From contig NC_006396.1 of NCBI RefSeq assembly GCF_000011085.1, forward strand, positions 2,480,001-2,544,000: 64,000 nt of DNA, in the 5' to 3' direction. This stretch comes from Haloarcula marismortui ATCC 43049 (GTDB lineage Archaea; Halobacteriota; Halobacteria; Halobacteriales; Haloarculaceae). The position numbers were made by a program, and so were the translations under genes. Numbering within the stretch: the stretch's first letter is position 1; each line of letters begins with the position of its first letter. This document shows, piece by piece, positions 8,408-17,319 of the stretch. Under the pieces are notes generated by a model. The model saw only the letters and a program-made list of their open reading frames with translations. It had not been told where the DNA came from and searched no databases.

Positions 8408-8432
8408 CGGTTCCGAGCGCACTATCCGACTT

Positions 8433-9020
8433 TTAAAACTCGCCGAGTCGTGACTGGCCGCTCTGGGCGTCGGTAAACTCCGCGGCAGTCGTCAGCGCCG
8501 CCTCGAACGTCTCTTTCTGGCTCGGGTCGTACAGCGTCGCCGCCGGGTGAACGGAGACGAGAACGCGCCGTGGCTGGCCGGCGATAGCCACGTCGAACAC
8601 GTCGCCCGCTTCGCCGGTGACGGCGACATCACGCTCTAGCAGGTGCTCGGCCGGCACTTTCCCGAGCGTCACGACGACTTCGGGGTCAACACGGTCGATT
8701 TCCGTCTCCAGATAGTCGCGGCAGTTCGCGAGTTCACCGTTTCGGGGGTCGCGGTTGTCCGGCGGGCGACAGCGGACGCAGTTCGTGATGCGCACGTCGC
8801 CGCGGTCGAGGCCGGCATCGCGTAACCCAGCGTCGAGCACGTCGCCGCTCCGGCCGACGAACGGCTCGCCCTGTTCGTCCTCGTTCGCGCCGGGGGCTTC
8901 CCCGACGAACAGCAGGTCCGCGTCCGCGGGGCCGACGCCGTTGACGATGCGCGAGCGCGAGCCACAGAGGTCATCACAGCGCTCACAGCCGACGACATCG
9001 AGGCCGTCCATCTGCTCCAT
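8433..9020 (-). CDS. Uracil-DNA glycosylase, family 4/5 type with iron-sulfur cluster
   Basis: The enzyme removes uracil from DNA, starting base-excision repair of deaminated cytosine. The N-terminal motif GEAPGANEDEQGEPFVGRSG (residues 40-59) and the C-terminal VSVHPAA motif match the family 4-type archaeal enzymes. Four Cys at residues 12, 15, 84 and 100 should bind the [4Fe-4S] cluster. At 195 residues it has the usual length. The gene is monocistronic on the minus strand between two unrelated genes. The ATG at 9020 fits the family; the next Met is three residues in. Confidence 0.93.
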   Translation of the reverse strand: MEQMDGLDVVGCERCDDLCGSRSRIVNGVGPADADLLFVGEAPGANEDEQGEPFVGRSGDVLDAGLRDAGLDRGDVRITNCVRCRPPDNRDPRNGELANCRDYLETEIDRVDPEVVVTLGKVPAEHLLERDVAVTGEAGDVFDVAIAGQPRRVLVSVHPAATLYDPSQKETFEAALTTAAEFTDAQSGQSRLGEF

Positions 9021-9096
9021 GCAGCGTCGTTTGCACCGAAGGCTCTCAAACGCAGCGGTCCGCCGGCAGGCACCCGACCGCGGACGCTGGCCGTGA

Positions 9097-9540
9097 CTAC
9101 CGCTTTACACCGGTTGCTTCGATCTGCACCGCCGCGTCGTTTGGCAGGCTTGCAACGCCGACGACGCTTCGTGACGGTCGCTGTCCGTCGAAAAACGCCG
9201 CGTACGCTTGCTTGACCGCTGGTAGCTGGTCCATCTCCGTGAGGTACACCGTCGTCCGCAGCAGGTCACGCGGTTCGAGACCGGATTCGGCAGCCATCGC
9301 TCGAATCTGGTCGAGTGCGGCCAGCGTCTGTTCCTGCACATCGCCGTTGCGAGCCGTGTCCGCGTCCGGAACCTGCCCGTCGAAGAATATGAGCTGGCTG
9401 TCCTGCTGGCGCTTGCCGTACACGCTGTGCTCTGTCGGCTGGTCGCCCTCGGACCGGGTCACGCTACTGTTGATATTCGTCTGCTCGTTCGTTTCTGCGG
9501 GGTCTACAGCATTCCTCGCCTGTGTCTTGCTCTCTGCCAT
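9097..9540 (-). CDS. RidA/YjgF family protein with N-terminal extension
   Basis: The C-terminal ~100 residues are a RidA-type domain: EQTLAALDQIRAMAAESG, DLLRTTVYLTEMDQLPAV and PSRSVVGVASLPNDAAVQIE. RidA proteins hydrolyse reactive enamine/imine intermediates released by PLP enzymes; the conserved Arg is in the PSRSVVG segment. The first ~40 residues (rich in Asn, Thr, Gln and Ser) are not part of the fold and are probably disordered. At 147 residues it is longer than the usual 125-130. No operon partner is evident; about 225 bases separate it from the DUF99 gene downstream of it on the map. Confidence 0.88.
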   Translation of the reverse strand: MAESKTQARNAVDPAETNEQTNINSSVTRSEGDQPTEHSVYGKRQQDSQLIFFDGQVPDADTARNGDVQEQTLAALDQIRAMAAESGLEPRDLLRTTVYLTEMDQLPAVKQAYAAFFDGQRPSRSVVGVASLPNDAAVQIEATGVKR

Positions 9541-9766
9541 TGTATTCGTACAAACACAGTGCCAGCTAATCAGGATATCTTTAGCTATTACTAACTGTAG
9601 ACAATGATGAGGCAGTACTAGCTAGCAGGATGCTTTCGGGCCGCAGATATGACTTAGCAATAGACAACTTTTCGCTGTGGCTCCTGACAGCAATAACTCT
9701 GGCCTGTTCCACTGTCTTGACGACCAGTGTCACAGCGTCGCCGGTCGGCCGCTACCGCTGTCCGAC

Positions 9767-10318
9767 TCACTCCATCTCGGCCAGTCCCCGCGCTGCCAGT
9801 CGGGCCACCCGGAGCGGTTCCGGACGGCCGCCTTCCGGCGTGAACGCCCGGACGACATCTGCGGCGGCGCTGTCGTCGATACCGACGCTCCGAACGTACA
9901 CCGTCTCGTCGTTCACCGACACCGGTCGGCGCTCCGGCTGGGCACGGTAGGTCGCCAGCCGGTCCTGTACGACATTGGGATCGTCGAACGCCTCACGAAT
10001 GGCCCCCTCGAGCCCCGGCGAGGATTCGAAGGTGACTGAGACGACTGGCAGGTCGGTGTGGTCGTGAATCCGGCGGAGGTCGAGGACGTTGAACCACGCC
10101 GGCGCGAGACCCGCCACCAGCAGGTAGCGGATGTCCTCGCGGTCCAGTCGGTCGACCATCGCACACACTGTCTCGGTCGCGTCGCTCCCGCCGACCGTGG
10201 CAGTACTGAAAACAAAGCCGTCGGCCACTCTACTGGCGCGGACGACAGCGCCAGCAAACTGACTGGTTTCAGCCCGATACGACTCCGCGACGCCGAGGGC
10301 CCGTGCCCCTGCTTTCAC
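9767..10318 (-). CDS. DUF99 family protein (endonuclease V-like fold)
   Basis: This 183-residue protein matches the archaeal DUF99 family, whose members are predicted to have an endonuclease V-like RNase H fold. Recognisable parts are ADGFVFSTATVGGSDATE, RYLLVAGLAPAWFNVLDL and LPVVSVTFESSPGLE. Whether it cleaves nucleic acid is not known. The start is a GTG at 10318 that overlaps the TGA of the small DUF5786-type gene by four bases, so the two are translationally coupled. Confidence 0.82.
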   Translation of the reverse strand: MKAGARALGVAESYRAETSQFAGAVVRASRVADGFVFSTATVGGSDATETVCAMVDRLDREDIRYLLVAGLAPAWFNVLDLRRIHDHTDLPVVSVTFESSPGLEGAIREAFDDPNVVQDRLATYRAQPERRPVSVNDETVYVRSVGIDDSAAADVVRAFTPEGGRPEPLRVARLAARGLAEME

Positions 10319-10500
10319 GTGTTCTGGTTGTCTTTGATGTCTTCCAGTCTGTCGAGTAGTTCGTCGTTCGACGCGGTGAACTCGTACTCGATGTCGCCCT
10401 CGTGGGCGTTTTCTTCAGCATCGAGGCCGTCCTCGTCCTCGAAGTCTGTGTCGTACTCCTGATTGTCTTGTTCCGATTCGTCGTAGCTCCCGAACCCCAT
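10315..10500 (-). CDS. Small acidic protein, DUF5786-like
   Basis: The 61-residue protein begins MGFGSYDESEQ and is mostly Asp, Glu, Asn and Gln until a short helical end, NDELLDRLEDIKDN. This composition and length match the haloarchaeal DUF5786 family, of unknown function. It overlaps the DUF99 gene by four bases and so is very likely expressed with it. The open frame extends to 10788, but the upstream part has a different composition and covers the promoter region of the divergent MBL gene. It was too short to stand out on its own; the conserved start motif supports it. Confidence 0.75.
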   Translation of the reverse strand: MGFGSYDESEQDNQEYDTDFEDEDGLDAEENAHEGDIEYEFTASNDELLDRLEDIKDNQNT

Positions 10501-10659
10501 GGTACGTGTACAACTATGACGTTCACAGTAAAAAATCACTCGCCGACTCCAGCGTGTTAGCGCGTTAATACGATGTTCTTCGGTCTCACTCTCGGAACTG
10601 CTGTGGCGACCGGCGGCCGGGACAGTACACTCAAGCGGGCCGCGCCACAGGCTTCGTGT

Positions 10660-11271
10660 ATGGACGTTCACAACGTCACCGCCGAAGCCGAGACGTTCAC
10701 CTGCAACGCCTATCTCGCGACCGGCGAGCAGACGACACTCGTCGACGCTGGTGCGATGCGCGGCGTCGTCGACGTCATTCGGGAGCACGCCGACGCGCTC
10801 GATGCCGTCGTGTTAACCCACCAGCACGGCGACCACGTCCAGCGACTTGATACCGTCCTCGACGCCTTCGACGCGCCGCTGTACGCCTACGGCTCCCATC
10901 CCCGCCGGGACCACGCACTCGCTGACGGCGACACGCTCACCGTCGGCGATGAAGAGTGTGAGGTCGTGTACACGCCGGGCCACGCCGATGACCACGTCTC
11001 GCTCGTCTCCGAGTCAGCCCTGTTCTCCGGCGACGTGGTCGTCCACGACGACGGCGCGTTCGACGACGGCTCCTTCGGCCGCACGGACCGCCCCGGCCAG
11101 TCCCGCGAGCGCCTCATCGAGAGCATCGAGCGTATTCTCGACCGAATGCCGGCAGGCGTCGAACACATGTACTCGGGTCACGGCGGCGTCTTCCACGGCG
11201 ATGTCCGCGAGGTCGTCGAGCGCGCCCTCGAACGGGCCGAGCGCCGCGAGCCGAAGTATCCCGACGACTGA
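10660..11271 (+). CDS. Metallo-beta-lactamase (MBL) fold hydrolase
   Basis: The 203-residue protein has the MBL metal motif THQHGDHVQRLD (residues 52-63), TPGHADDHVSL, FSGDVVV and SGHGG, which together supply the ligands for two metal ions. It resembles glyoxalase II-like thioesterases of the general MBL group; the true substrate is unknown. The ATG at 10660 directly precedes the MDVHNVTAEAETFTCNAYL strand typical of the family start, so the upstream 29 residues of the open frame were excluded. It is followed 50 bases later by a membrane GAF-type protein on the same strand. Confidence 0.88.
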   Translation: MDVHNVTAEAETFTCNAYLATGEQTTLVDAGAMRGVVDVIREHADALDAVVLTHQHGDHVQRLDTVLDAFDAPLYAYGSHPRRDHALADGDTLTVGDEECEVVYTPGHADDHVSLVSESALFSGDVVVHDDGAFDDGSFGRTDRPGQSRERLIESIERILDRMPAGVEHMYSGHGGVFHGDVREVVERALERAERREPKYPDD

Positions 11272-11321
11272 CCACTCGAAACCGGCACAACGCTCTAGTG
11301 ATAGGGCCGATATTCGACGCT

Positions 11322-12227
11322 ATGAACCAGCGACTTCTGACGGGGGCGGCTCTGGCAGTCTCCGGCGTCGTACTGGCCGCGATGCAGGTATTTCACGCGG
11401 TCCAGCAGACCCGGATTCCGGTGGCGGTCGCGGTCGATGCGCTCCCCTTTGTGGCGATGGGCCTCGCGGTGACGTACGCGGGCGTCTGGCTCGCCCGCGA
11501 CACGGCATTTGAGGGGGCCACGTCCCGAGTGGCCGCGTGGGCCGCCGGCGGAACTGTGACGTTCGCCGCCGTGGCGGCGCTCCTGTTGTTCAGTCAGCGC
11601 GTGACCTCTGGCTCACTCGCCCGAGCGTCGTACCTGACGGTTGACCTCGTTACTGTCGGCGCGCTGGCGGGCGTTCTGGTCGGCCTGTACGACGCCCGGA
11701 GCCGCAGTCGGCTCCGCGAACTGGCGGCCGAGCGCGACCGCGTCGAGGCTTTCGCCGGGAAGGCGGCCGACGTGAACAACTACGGGCGCGCCATCGCCAG
11801 CGCCCCCAGCGTCGACGGCGTCGCTGCCTTCGTTGTTGAGGCCTTCGGCACGATGACCGGCATGGAGGAGACAGCCGTCATCCAGCTCAGGGACGGCGAT
11901 GCGGTGGCGCTCGCGAACACGGTTCGGACCGTCCCCGTCGACGTCGTCGCCGAGTTCGCGCAGGCCGTCCGGGCACAGGAACAGGGAGCGGTCATCGTTC
12001 ACGACCGGCCGTTCCCCGTCGACATCCCCGAGTCAGTCACCGATTGCGTGTCGGCAGCGGTTCTGGACGATGAAGACGAGACGACAGTCGTCATCTCGGT
12101 TACGACGGACGAGACGACTGTCGGTGAAGAAGACCAGAAGCTGCTGGAGCTTCTCGTCTCACACGCGTCGGTTCGCATGGCGACGCTCGACCGGCAGTCA
12201 GCGGATGAAGAACTCACTGGGCAGTAG
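11322..12227 (+). CDS. Membrane protein with cytoplasmic GAF-like sensor domain
   Basis: The 301-residue protein has four hydrophobic segments (about residues 4-25, 33-55, 70-92 and 100-120). A basic/coiled-coil linker (DARSRSRLRELAAERDRVEAF) leads to a soluble C-terminal domain whose strand-helix order (AVIQLRDGDAVALANTV, VVISVTTDE, LLELLVSHASVRM) resembles a GAF domain. No kinase, HTH or cyclase domain follows, so it looks like a sensor without an output domain. It may signal through a partner. The ATG at 11322 gives a clean signal-like first helix. Confidence 0.7.
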   Translation: MNQRLLTGAALAVSGVVLAAMQVFHAVQQTRIPVAVAVDALPFVAMGLAVTYAGVWLARDTAFEGATSRVAAWAAGGTVTFAAVAALLLFSQRVTSGSLARASYLTVDLVTVGALAGVLVGLYDARSRSRLRELAAERDRVEAFAGKAADVNNYGRAIASAPSVDGVAAFVVEAFGTMTGMEETAVIQLRDGDAVALANTVRTVPVDVVAEFAQAVRAQEQGAVIVHDRPFPVDIPESVTDCVSAAVLDDEDETTVVISVTTDETTVGEEDQKLLELLVSHASVRMATLDRQSADEELTGQ

Positions 12228-12243
12228 CCGAGTGGTGACGAAC

Positions 12244-12264
12244 TGCCACCGGATGTCGGTGGCA
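12244..12264. terminator. Hairpin between convergent genes
   Basis: TGCCACCG at 12244-12251 and CGGTGGCA at 12257-12264 form a perfect 8-bp stem with a five-base loop (GATGT). It lies in the 50-base gap between the membrane sensor gene and rpl40e, which converge. It may act on transcripts from both sides. Confidence 0.45.
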
Positions 12265-12277
12265 ACTGACCCGAAAA

Positions 12278-12433
<156 letters not shown>

Positions 12434-12565
12434 TCATTCCCGGTGCGCGCGTTTAAGCTTTGAGTTTCGGTCCGGGACCGATTCAGCGTGGAACGACGGT
12501 GAAAGACCAGGGAGACACCTCCCAGTCGTCGCCGGCTTTAGATGCCCGAGCGACGAAGCCGGAGT

Positions 12566-13639
12566 ATGTACGATCAGGTCGCAGACCTACCGGTCACCAT
12601 CGAGAGCTGTTCATTCGAGCGTCGAGAACGGGCGACCTCCAGCGGATTCGACCGAGTGACGACGGTCATCCACCTTTCCGGTGCGGGTGAGACCGGCAGC
12701 GGCGAGGACGTGACGTACACAGCCGAAGCCCACGACGCGCTACAGGACAGCGATGCGTTGCCGGGCGAGGACTCCCCGCTGGCCGGCGAGTACACCGTTG
12801 ATTCGTTTTCGGCGACGCTGGAAGCGACCGATTTGTGGTCCGAGCCCCCCGACGAGGAGCGGTTCCGTCACTACCGCCGCTGGGGGTTCGAGAGCGCGGC
12901 GCTTGACCTGGCGCTGCAGCAGGATGACACGGACCTCGGGGCAGCACTCGGCCGACAGTACGACCCAGTGAACTTCGTCGTCTCGACGCGGCTCTCGAAC
13001 GCCGACGACGACACGCCGCCGACGGCTGACAGATTGGCGATGCTGTGTGAGCGCTACGGCGACCTGTCGTTCAAACTCGACCCGACGCCGTCTTGGAGTG
13101 ACGCTCTTGTCGACCAGCTGGCGGACTACGATGTTCGCGTGCTGGACCTGAAAGGGCTGTACGAGGGGACAGATGTCGATGTCGCGGCCGACCCGGAGTT
13201 CTACCGTCGTGTCGTCGACGGCCTCCCGGACGCGCTGGTCGAGGACCCCGACCTGACCGAGACGACCCGACCCATCTTCGACGGTCAGGAGGCCCGTGTC
13301 ACCTGGGACGTACCTATCACCGGCGTTGAAAGCATCGAGTCGCTGCCCTTCGAACCGGCGTGGCTCAATATGAAACCATCCCGTTGCGGGACCGTCGAGT
13401 CCGTGCTTGCGACTATCAACTACTGCGAGGCACACGGTATCGACCTGTACGGCGGCGGGCAGTTCGAACTCGGTGTCGGCCGCGACCATATCCAGGCGCT
13501 AGCGTCGCTGTGCTATCCTGATGGGCCAAACGACGTTGCGCCCGGCGGGTATAACGACCCCGACCCCGACGCGGACCTGCCGACGAGTCCGCTCACCCCT
13601 CCCGACGCGCCAGCCGGTATCGGCACCAGCTTCTCGTAA
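12566..13639 (+). CDS. Enolase-superfamily-like protein
   Basis: The 357-residue acidic protein has a region like the C-terminal barrel of enolase-superfamily proteins: LSFKLDPTPSWSDALVDQL, VRVLDLKGLYEG, PAWLNMKPSRCGTVESVLATI and DLYGGGQFELGVGRDHIQALA. The NMKPSRCG segment resembles the strand holding the conserved Lys, and GGGQFELGVGRDH the terminal glycine-rich motif. Whether the acid ligands for Mg are complete cannot be decided by eye, so the catalytic activity is open. The ATG at 12566 gives the start MYDQVADLP; the frame is open slightly further up. It is a separate unit downstream of divergent rpl40e. Confidence 0.72.
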   Translation: MYDQVADLPVTIESCSFERRERATSSGFDRVTTVIHLSGAGETGSGEDVTYTAEAHDALQDSDALPGEDSPLAGEYTVDSFSATLEATDLWSEPPDEERFRHYRRWGFESAALDLALQQDDTDLGAALGRQYDPVNFVVSTRLSNADDDTPPTADRLAMLCERYGDLSFKLDPTPSWSDALVDQLADYDVRVLDLKGLYEGTDVDVAADPEFYRRVVDGLPDALVEDPDLTETTRPIFDGQEARVTWDVPITGVESIESLPFEPAWLNMKPSRCGTVESVLATINYCEAHGIDLYGGGQFELGVGRDHIQALASLCYPDGPNDVAPGGYNDPDPDADLPTSPLTPPDAPAGIGTSFS

Positions 13640-13694
13640 GCGGCCTTAAATATGAAGCCGAAGCTACATTATTGTTGGAGGGCTAACTATTGTC

Positions 13695-13808
13695 ATGCGG
13701 TGTCAAGCCTGCGGAGAACGCATCGACGACGTACTGGAGGCACATGCGCGGCGGGCCTGTCCACACTGTGATGCGCCGCTCCTCGAAAAGCCAGCAACGC
13801 CCCGATGA
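13695..13808 (+). CDS. 37-residue zinc-ribbon microprotein
   Basis: This short frame encodes MRCQACGERIDDVLEAHARR followed by ACPHCDAPLLEKP. The two CxxC pairs (CQAC and CPHC) spaced by about 18 residues form a complete zinc-ribbon knuckle. An upstream AT-rich stretch (TTAAATATG near 13645-13655) could be its promoter. Its TGA ends at 13808, one base before the end of the convergent tsr3 gene. Haloarchaea encode many such zinc-finger microproteins; the role of this one is unknown. Confidence 0.7.
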   Translation: MRCQACGERIDDVLEAHARRACPHCDAPLLEKPATPR

Positions 13809-14324
13809 CTACTCCTCGGCGAGATAGTCGTCCTGTACGTCGATGACGTCGCTCGAATCCTCGCAGTTCGCGTACCGTTCCAGTGGTTCCTCGTTCAGTT
13901 CCAGAAACGTGTGGCCCCAGGAGAACGTCGAGAGAATCCGCTCGGCGTGGTCGTGCTCCCCGAGAATGGCGAGCGCACCCGCGAAGGCTTCGACGGTATT
14001 GAGCTGAAAGGCCGTGCCGTAGTTGACCGGGTTGCCGGCGACGAGGAAGGGGAGCGAGCGGTGCACCCCTTCGAGGTCGAACGCTTCCCGTTCGGCGGTC
14101 TCCCAGGAACAGTCGAGTGCAACCAGACGGCTGTGGCGAGCGCCGTCGCCGGCGGTCGGTCGGTCCGCCGGAGACAGCGCCTGCTCGGCGAAGGGGTTGA
14201 GCACGATGCCGGGCGGCGTCGACCGCGTCGCGCGGTGGAGTTCGGCCTCGTCCATCCGGGCCAGTTTCCGTGCGCTACATTTATCTGGGTCGTCGTCACC
14301 CTCGTACCGGACGTGCAGTTCCAC
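13809..14324 (-). CDS. tsr3: 18S/16S rRNA aminocarboxypropyltransferase Tsr3
   Basis: Tsr3 transfers an aminocarboxypropyl group from SAM to a modified uridine of small-subunit rRNA. The family signatures [13 protein letters not shown] (N-terminal) and [13 protein letters not shown], followed by [25 protein letters not shown], are all present. The GTG at 14324 ([17 protein letters not shown]) was chosen because it places the DPDKCSA motif at the usual distance from the N-terminus; the frame is open to 14378. At 171 residues the size is normal. The gene ends flush against the zinc-ribbon microprotein gene. Confidence 0.93.
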   Translation of the reverse strand: MELHVRYEGDDDPDKCSARKLARMDEAELHRATRSTPPGIVLNPFAEQALSPADRPTAGDGARHSRLVALDCSWETAEREAFDLEGVHRSLPFLVAGNPVNYGTAFQLNTVEAFAGALAILGEHDHAERILSTFSWGHTFLELNEEPLERYANCEDSSDVIDVQDDYLAEE

Positions 14325-14411
14325 ACGAGCGCTACTACGCTGGCGAATAAAAGCGACTCGTTCAGTGACACTGTGCAAACACTGTTATAGCCGGAATTGG
14401 TTGTACAACGT

Positions 14412-16094
14412 GTGCTTTCAGAGGGGACGGCGGCACCACTGTTCGAACTGCCGGCGCTCGTCGATGGCGACTGCCAGCGAGTCGAACTATCCGACTATCT
14501 TGGCGAGGACGTGGTCATCCTTGCGTTCTATCCGGCGGATTTCAATCCGGCCTGTGACGACACGTCCTGTGATCTGGACGAACTCGACCTCTTTACGATG
14601 CAGAAGGACGTGACGATCCTGGGCATCAGCCCGGATTCGGTGTATAGCCACCGGGCCTTCGCCGACCGCTACGGCCTGAAAGTCCCGCTCCTGTCCGACA
14701 CTGACCACGATGTCGCCCGTGAGTACGGACTCGACTTTATCGACGATATCGGCCAGCAACTGATCGAGCGCGCTGTCGTCGTCATCGACCACGACGGCGA
14801 CGTGCAGTACGCCTGGAGTACCGACAACCTCCAGCAACTCCCTCGTGTCGGGGAAATCAAGGACGCTATCGCCGACACCGGTGGCGACGACACCGCGTTC
14901 GCCCGCTACCGCGTCGGCCACGCCCACTACACTGAGGGACGGCGCGCGTTCACGTCGGCGATGGGGGCCTTCCGGGAGTCGGAGTGGATGGTCGCACAGG
15001 GCGACTTCCAGCAGGCACGCGAGGAGTTCGCCGACGCCGAAGACCACTTCGACACCGCTGTCCGGTTCGTCGACGACGAGTCCCTGAAACCGATCTACGA
15101 GGACACAAAGACGAAGGCGAACTCGCTGTGGCAGGCCAGCGACTGGCTCACACAGGCCGCTCGCGCCTACTCTAGCGGGGACGGTGCCGAGGGCCAGCAA
15201 CTCCGGGACGACGCAGAGCGGCCGCTTGAAGCTGCCCGCGGCTACAAGGAACCACCCGACCCCGACGGTCCGTGGCCGCCAGATCTGGAGACACTGAAAA
15301 AAGAGACGGACAACGACCGGCCGACGTTCCTCACACAGGACGAGACCGCTGTGGATACCTCGCTCGACGTAGACATCGACGCAGAAGTCGAGCGGACAGA
15401 CAACGAGCTGACAGAGACGGCGTCGTCGGCTACCGAGTCGCTGGAGTCGACGCCGTCATCTGAAGCCGCCGATGCGGCCGACGACATACGAGACACAGCC
15501 GACGATCCGACGGCAGAATCGACCGAGGGGACGACGACGGGGACAGCTACCCAGTCAACGAATCCACCGACCGCAACCAACGACGCGACCGCTCACGCGG
15601 ACCAGTCGACAGCGGCGGAACCCGATGCCTCGTCGGTTGACGATGCCTCACCGGAGTCGGCACCGACGCCTGACGGCGAGGGTGAGCTTTCGGATGTCGA
15701 CGACGCTGATATCGAGGAGATTCAGGCCGAACTGGCCGCCAGCGAAGCTGAGAACGAGCCGACGGACCCGCTGGACGAGGCCCCGACCGCGATGGTTGAA
15801 GAGCCTCCCGACACGGTCGGCAGCGCGGACGACGACACCTCGACACAGGACGCGTCGGACGGCGAGCAGTCGACCCCCGACGCGTCATCGGACGCCGCCA
15901 CTGACTCCGAGACGGAGACTGACGACGCAGTCGAACTGGATCTGGCCGACCCGATGGCCGACGGTGACGGCGGCGACACGGGAGAATCAGCCGACCCCGA
16001 GCAAGCTGCCGATTCGGTCCCGGACGCGGCTGACGAGACATCCGACGCGGAGAGCGATAGAGACACGGGTGACGAACCCGAACCAGGCCCGTGA
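14412..16094 (+). CDS. Peroxiredoxin-like protein with helical segment and long acidic tail
   Basis: Residues 1-155 are an AhpC/TSA (redoxin) domain: AFYPADFNPACDDTSCDLDE carries Cys48 in the peroxidatic position and Cys53, a potential partner. The Thr usual in PxxxTxxC is Asn here. Residues ~165-290 are helical, repeat-like and Ala/Asp-rich (FRESEWMVAQGDFQQAREEF, ANSLWQASDWLTQAARAY), suggestive of TPR-like packing. The last ~270 residues are disordered Asp/Glu/Ser/Thr repeats. No signal peptide or membrane segment is seen, so it should be cytoplasmic. Peroxide reduction is the likely core activity. The start (GTG at 14412) fits the redoxin N-terminus. The stop overlaps the next start by four bases. 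Confidence 0.85.
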   Translation: MLSEGTAAPLFELPALVDGDCQRVELSDYLGEDVVILAFYPADFNPACDDTSCDLDELDLFTMQKDVTILGISPDSVYSHRAFADRYGLKVPLLSDTDHDVAREYGLDFIDDIGQQLIERAVVVIDHDGDVQYAWSTDNLQQLPRVGEIKDAIADTGGDDTAFARYRVGHAHYTEGRRAFTSAMGAFRESEWMVAQGDFQQAREEFADAEDHFDTAVRFVDDESLKPIYEDTKTKANSLWQASDWLTQAARAYSSGDGAEGQQLRDDAERPLEAARGYKEPPDPDGPWPPDLETLKKETDNDRPTFLTQDETAVDTSLDVDIDAEVERTDNELTETASSATESLESTPSSEAADAADDIRDTADDPTAESTEGTTTGTATQSTNPPTATNDATAHADQSTAAEPDASSVDDASPESAPTPDGEGELSDVDDADIEEIQAELAASEAENEPTDPLDEAPTAMVEEPPDTVGSADDDTSTQDASDGEQSTPDASSDAATDSETETDDAVELDLADPMADGDGGDTGESADPEQAADSVPDAADETSDAESDRDTGDEPEPGP

Positions 16095-16471
16095 CGCGAC
16101 CTGCTCTCCGTCAGCGGACGCGGGCCTACTACGACGCCATCGACGGCGACGACTACGACCAGTTGGCCTCGCTGCTCGCCCCGTCGTTCGTCCACGACCG
16201 CCCCGACCGGACCATCGAAGGCCGGGACCGGTTCGTACAGTTCATGCGTGAGGAACGACCCCAGACAGACACCACGCATCCGCTCGACGGCCTTTACTGT
16301 CGCCAGAAAGACAGCGCGGTTGAGCCGGCCGACAGCGACGACGCGACGACGGCGGCAGTCATTGCTCGCGGCCGCTTGCTCGATGCTGAAGGCGAGTGCA
16401 TCGTCGGGTTCGTCGATGTGTTCACCTTCGCTGGGGACGACATCGAGCGAATAGAGACGTACACGCGCTGA
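16091..16471 (+). CDS. NTF2/SnoaL-like small protein
   Basis: The 126-residue protein has the cone-shaped SnoaL/NTF2-like pattern: an N-terminal helix (LRQRTRAYYDAIDGDDYDQL), LLAPSFVHDRPDRTIEGRDRF and a final strand pair, GFVDVFTFAGDDIERIETYT. Such folds serve as ketosteroid-isomerase-like enzymes or binding modules; no function is assigned. The GTG start overlaps the stop of the peroxiredoxin-like gene by four bases, indicating translational coupling. It converges on the methyltransferase gene 26 bases away. Confidence 0.82.
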   Translation: MTRPALRQRTRAYYDAIDGDDYDQLASLLAPSFVHDRPDRTIEGRDRFVQFMREERPQTDTTHPLDGLYCRQKDSAVEPADSDDATTAAVIARGRLLDAEGECIVGFVDVFTFAGDDIERIETYTR

Positions 16472-16497
16472 ATCCTGCCCGTCGCGGAGTTGCTATT

Positions 16498-17208
16498 TTA
16501 CTGTCCGGGCAGCGACAGCTGAACGCCGTACATCGACCCGTCGGTCTCGGTCCCGACGAGCGTGTCCATGGTCCACGGCGTTTCGCTGACCGCGTCGCGG
16601 AACTCCGACGGCGTGACCAGCAACAGGTCGGTCCACGGGCCGGCCAGCCCGTCGTACTCGACGCGGAAGGTCCGGTAAGCGACACCGGGCTGGGTGCGGT
16701 GGGCCGCGTCAGTCTCCGGCTCTGCCCGGTCGAGCGTGTCCATGTCGGCGACGAGTCGGCCACCGGGCTGTGTCACCGCCGCCAGTTCGGTGAGCGTCGT
16801 CCGGAGGTCGGCCAGCGAACTGCCGAGGCCGAGTTGTTTGCCAAGGGCAACGACCGTCTCGAATCCGTTGCCCGGCGGCCGTCGGAGGTCGCCGACCACG
16901 GGACGCGTGACGCCGCGCTCGCGGGCAACCGCGACGGCTCCCGGACTCCGGTCGACGGCCAGCACGCTGTGGCCGCGCTCCTGTAGTGGAAGCGTGTGTC
17001 GCCCGACGCCACAGCCGGCGTCGAGGACACGGCCCGTCACCGCCGAGAACAGGTTCTGTTCGATGGGATGCCACGCCGATGGCGGCTCGAAGTAGCCCGA
17101 AAGATGTGCTTCAGTCAGATCGTCGTCGTCGCGGCGATAGCGGGGCCGTTCGGCGAGGTCCCCGCGGTGGAAGTCCAGTACCATCTGCCCGAAAGCGTCG
17201 TCCAGCAT
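16498..17208 (-). CDS. SAM-dependent methyltransferase, class I
   Basis: The 236-residue protein has SAM motif I, VLDAGCGVGRHTLPLQERG, an acidic residue after strand 2 (VLAVDRSPGAV) and the post-motif TQPGGRLVADMDTLD. This identifies a class I methyltransferase of the Methyltransf_11/25 type. The substrate is unknown. The ATG at 17208 begins MLDDAFGQMVLDFHRGD, typical of haloarchaeal members; the open frame to 17292 was not used. It stands downstream of serS on the same strand with a 111-base gap. Confidence 0.88.
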   Translation of the reverse strand: MLDDAFGQMVLDFHRGDLAERPRYRRDDDDLTEAHLSGYFEPPSAWHPIEQNLFSAVTGRVLDAGCGVGRHTLPLQERGHSVLAVDRSPGAVAVARERGVTRPVVGDLRRPPGNGFETVVALGKQLGLGSSLADLRTTLTELAAVTQPGGRLVADMDTLDRAEPETDAAHRTQPGVAYRTFRVEYDGLAGPWTDLLLVTPSEFRDAVSETPWTMDTLVGTETDGSMYGVQLSLPGQ

Positions 17209-17319
17209 ACTTCGGCGGTGCCGGCGAACGAATGTAATACTGTATTGAAATATGGTTTCGTGTAACACACCGCATACGGGAAAGCGGGACACCGGCCGAG
17301 CGCAACGGACCGCGGTGGC

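Noticed and set aside
15242..16279. Long minus-strand frames opposite the acidic tail of the peroxiredoxin fusion
   Set aside because: They are Ser/Val-rich mirror images of Asp/Glu codons and arise from the acidic repeats.
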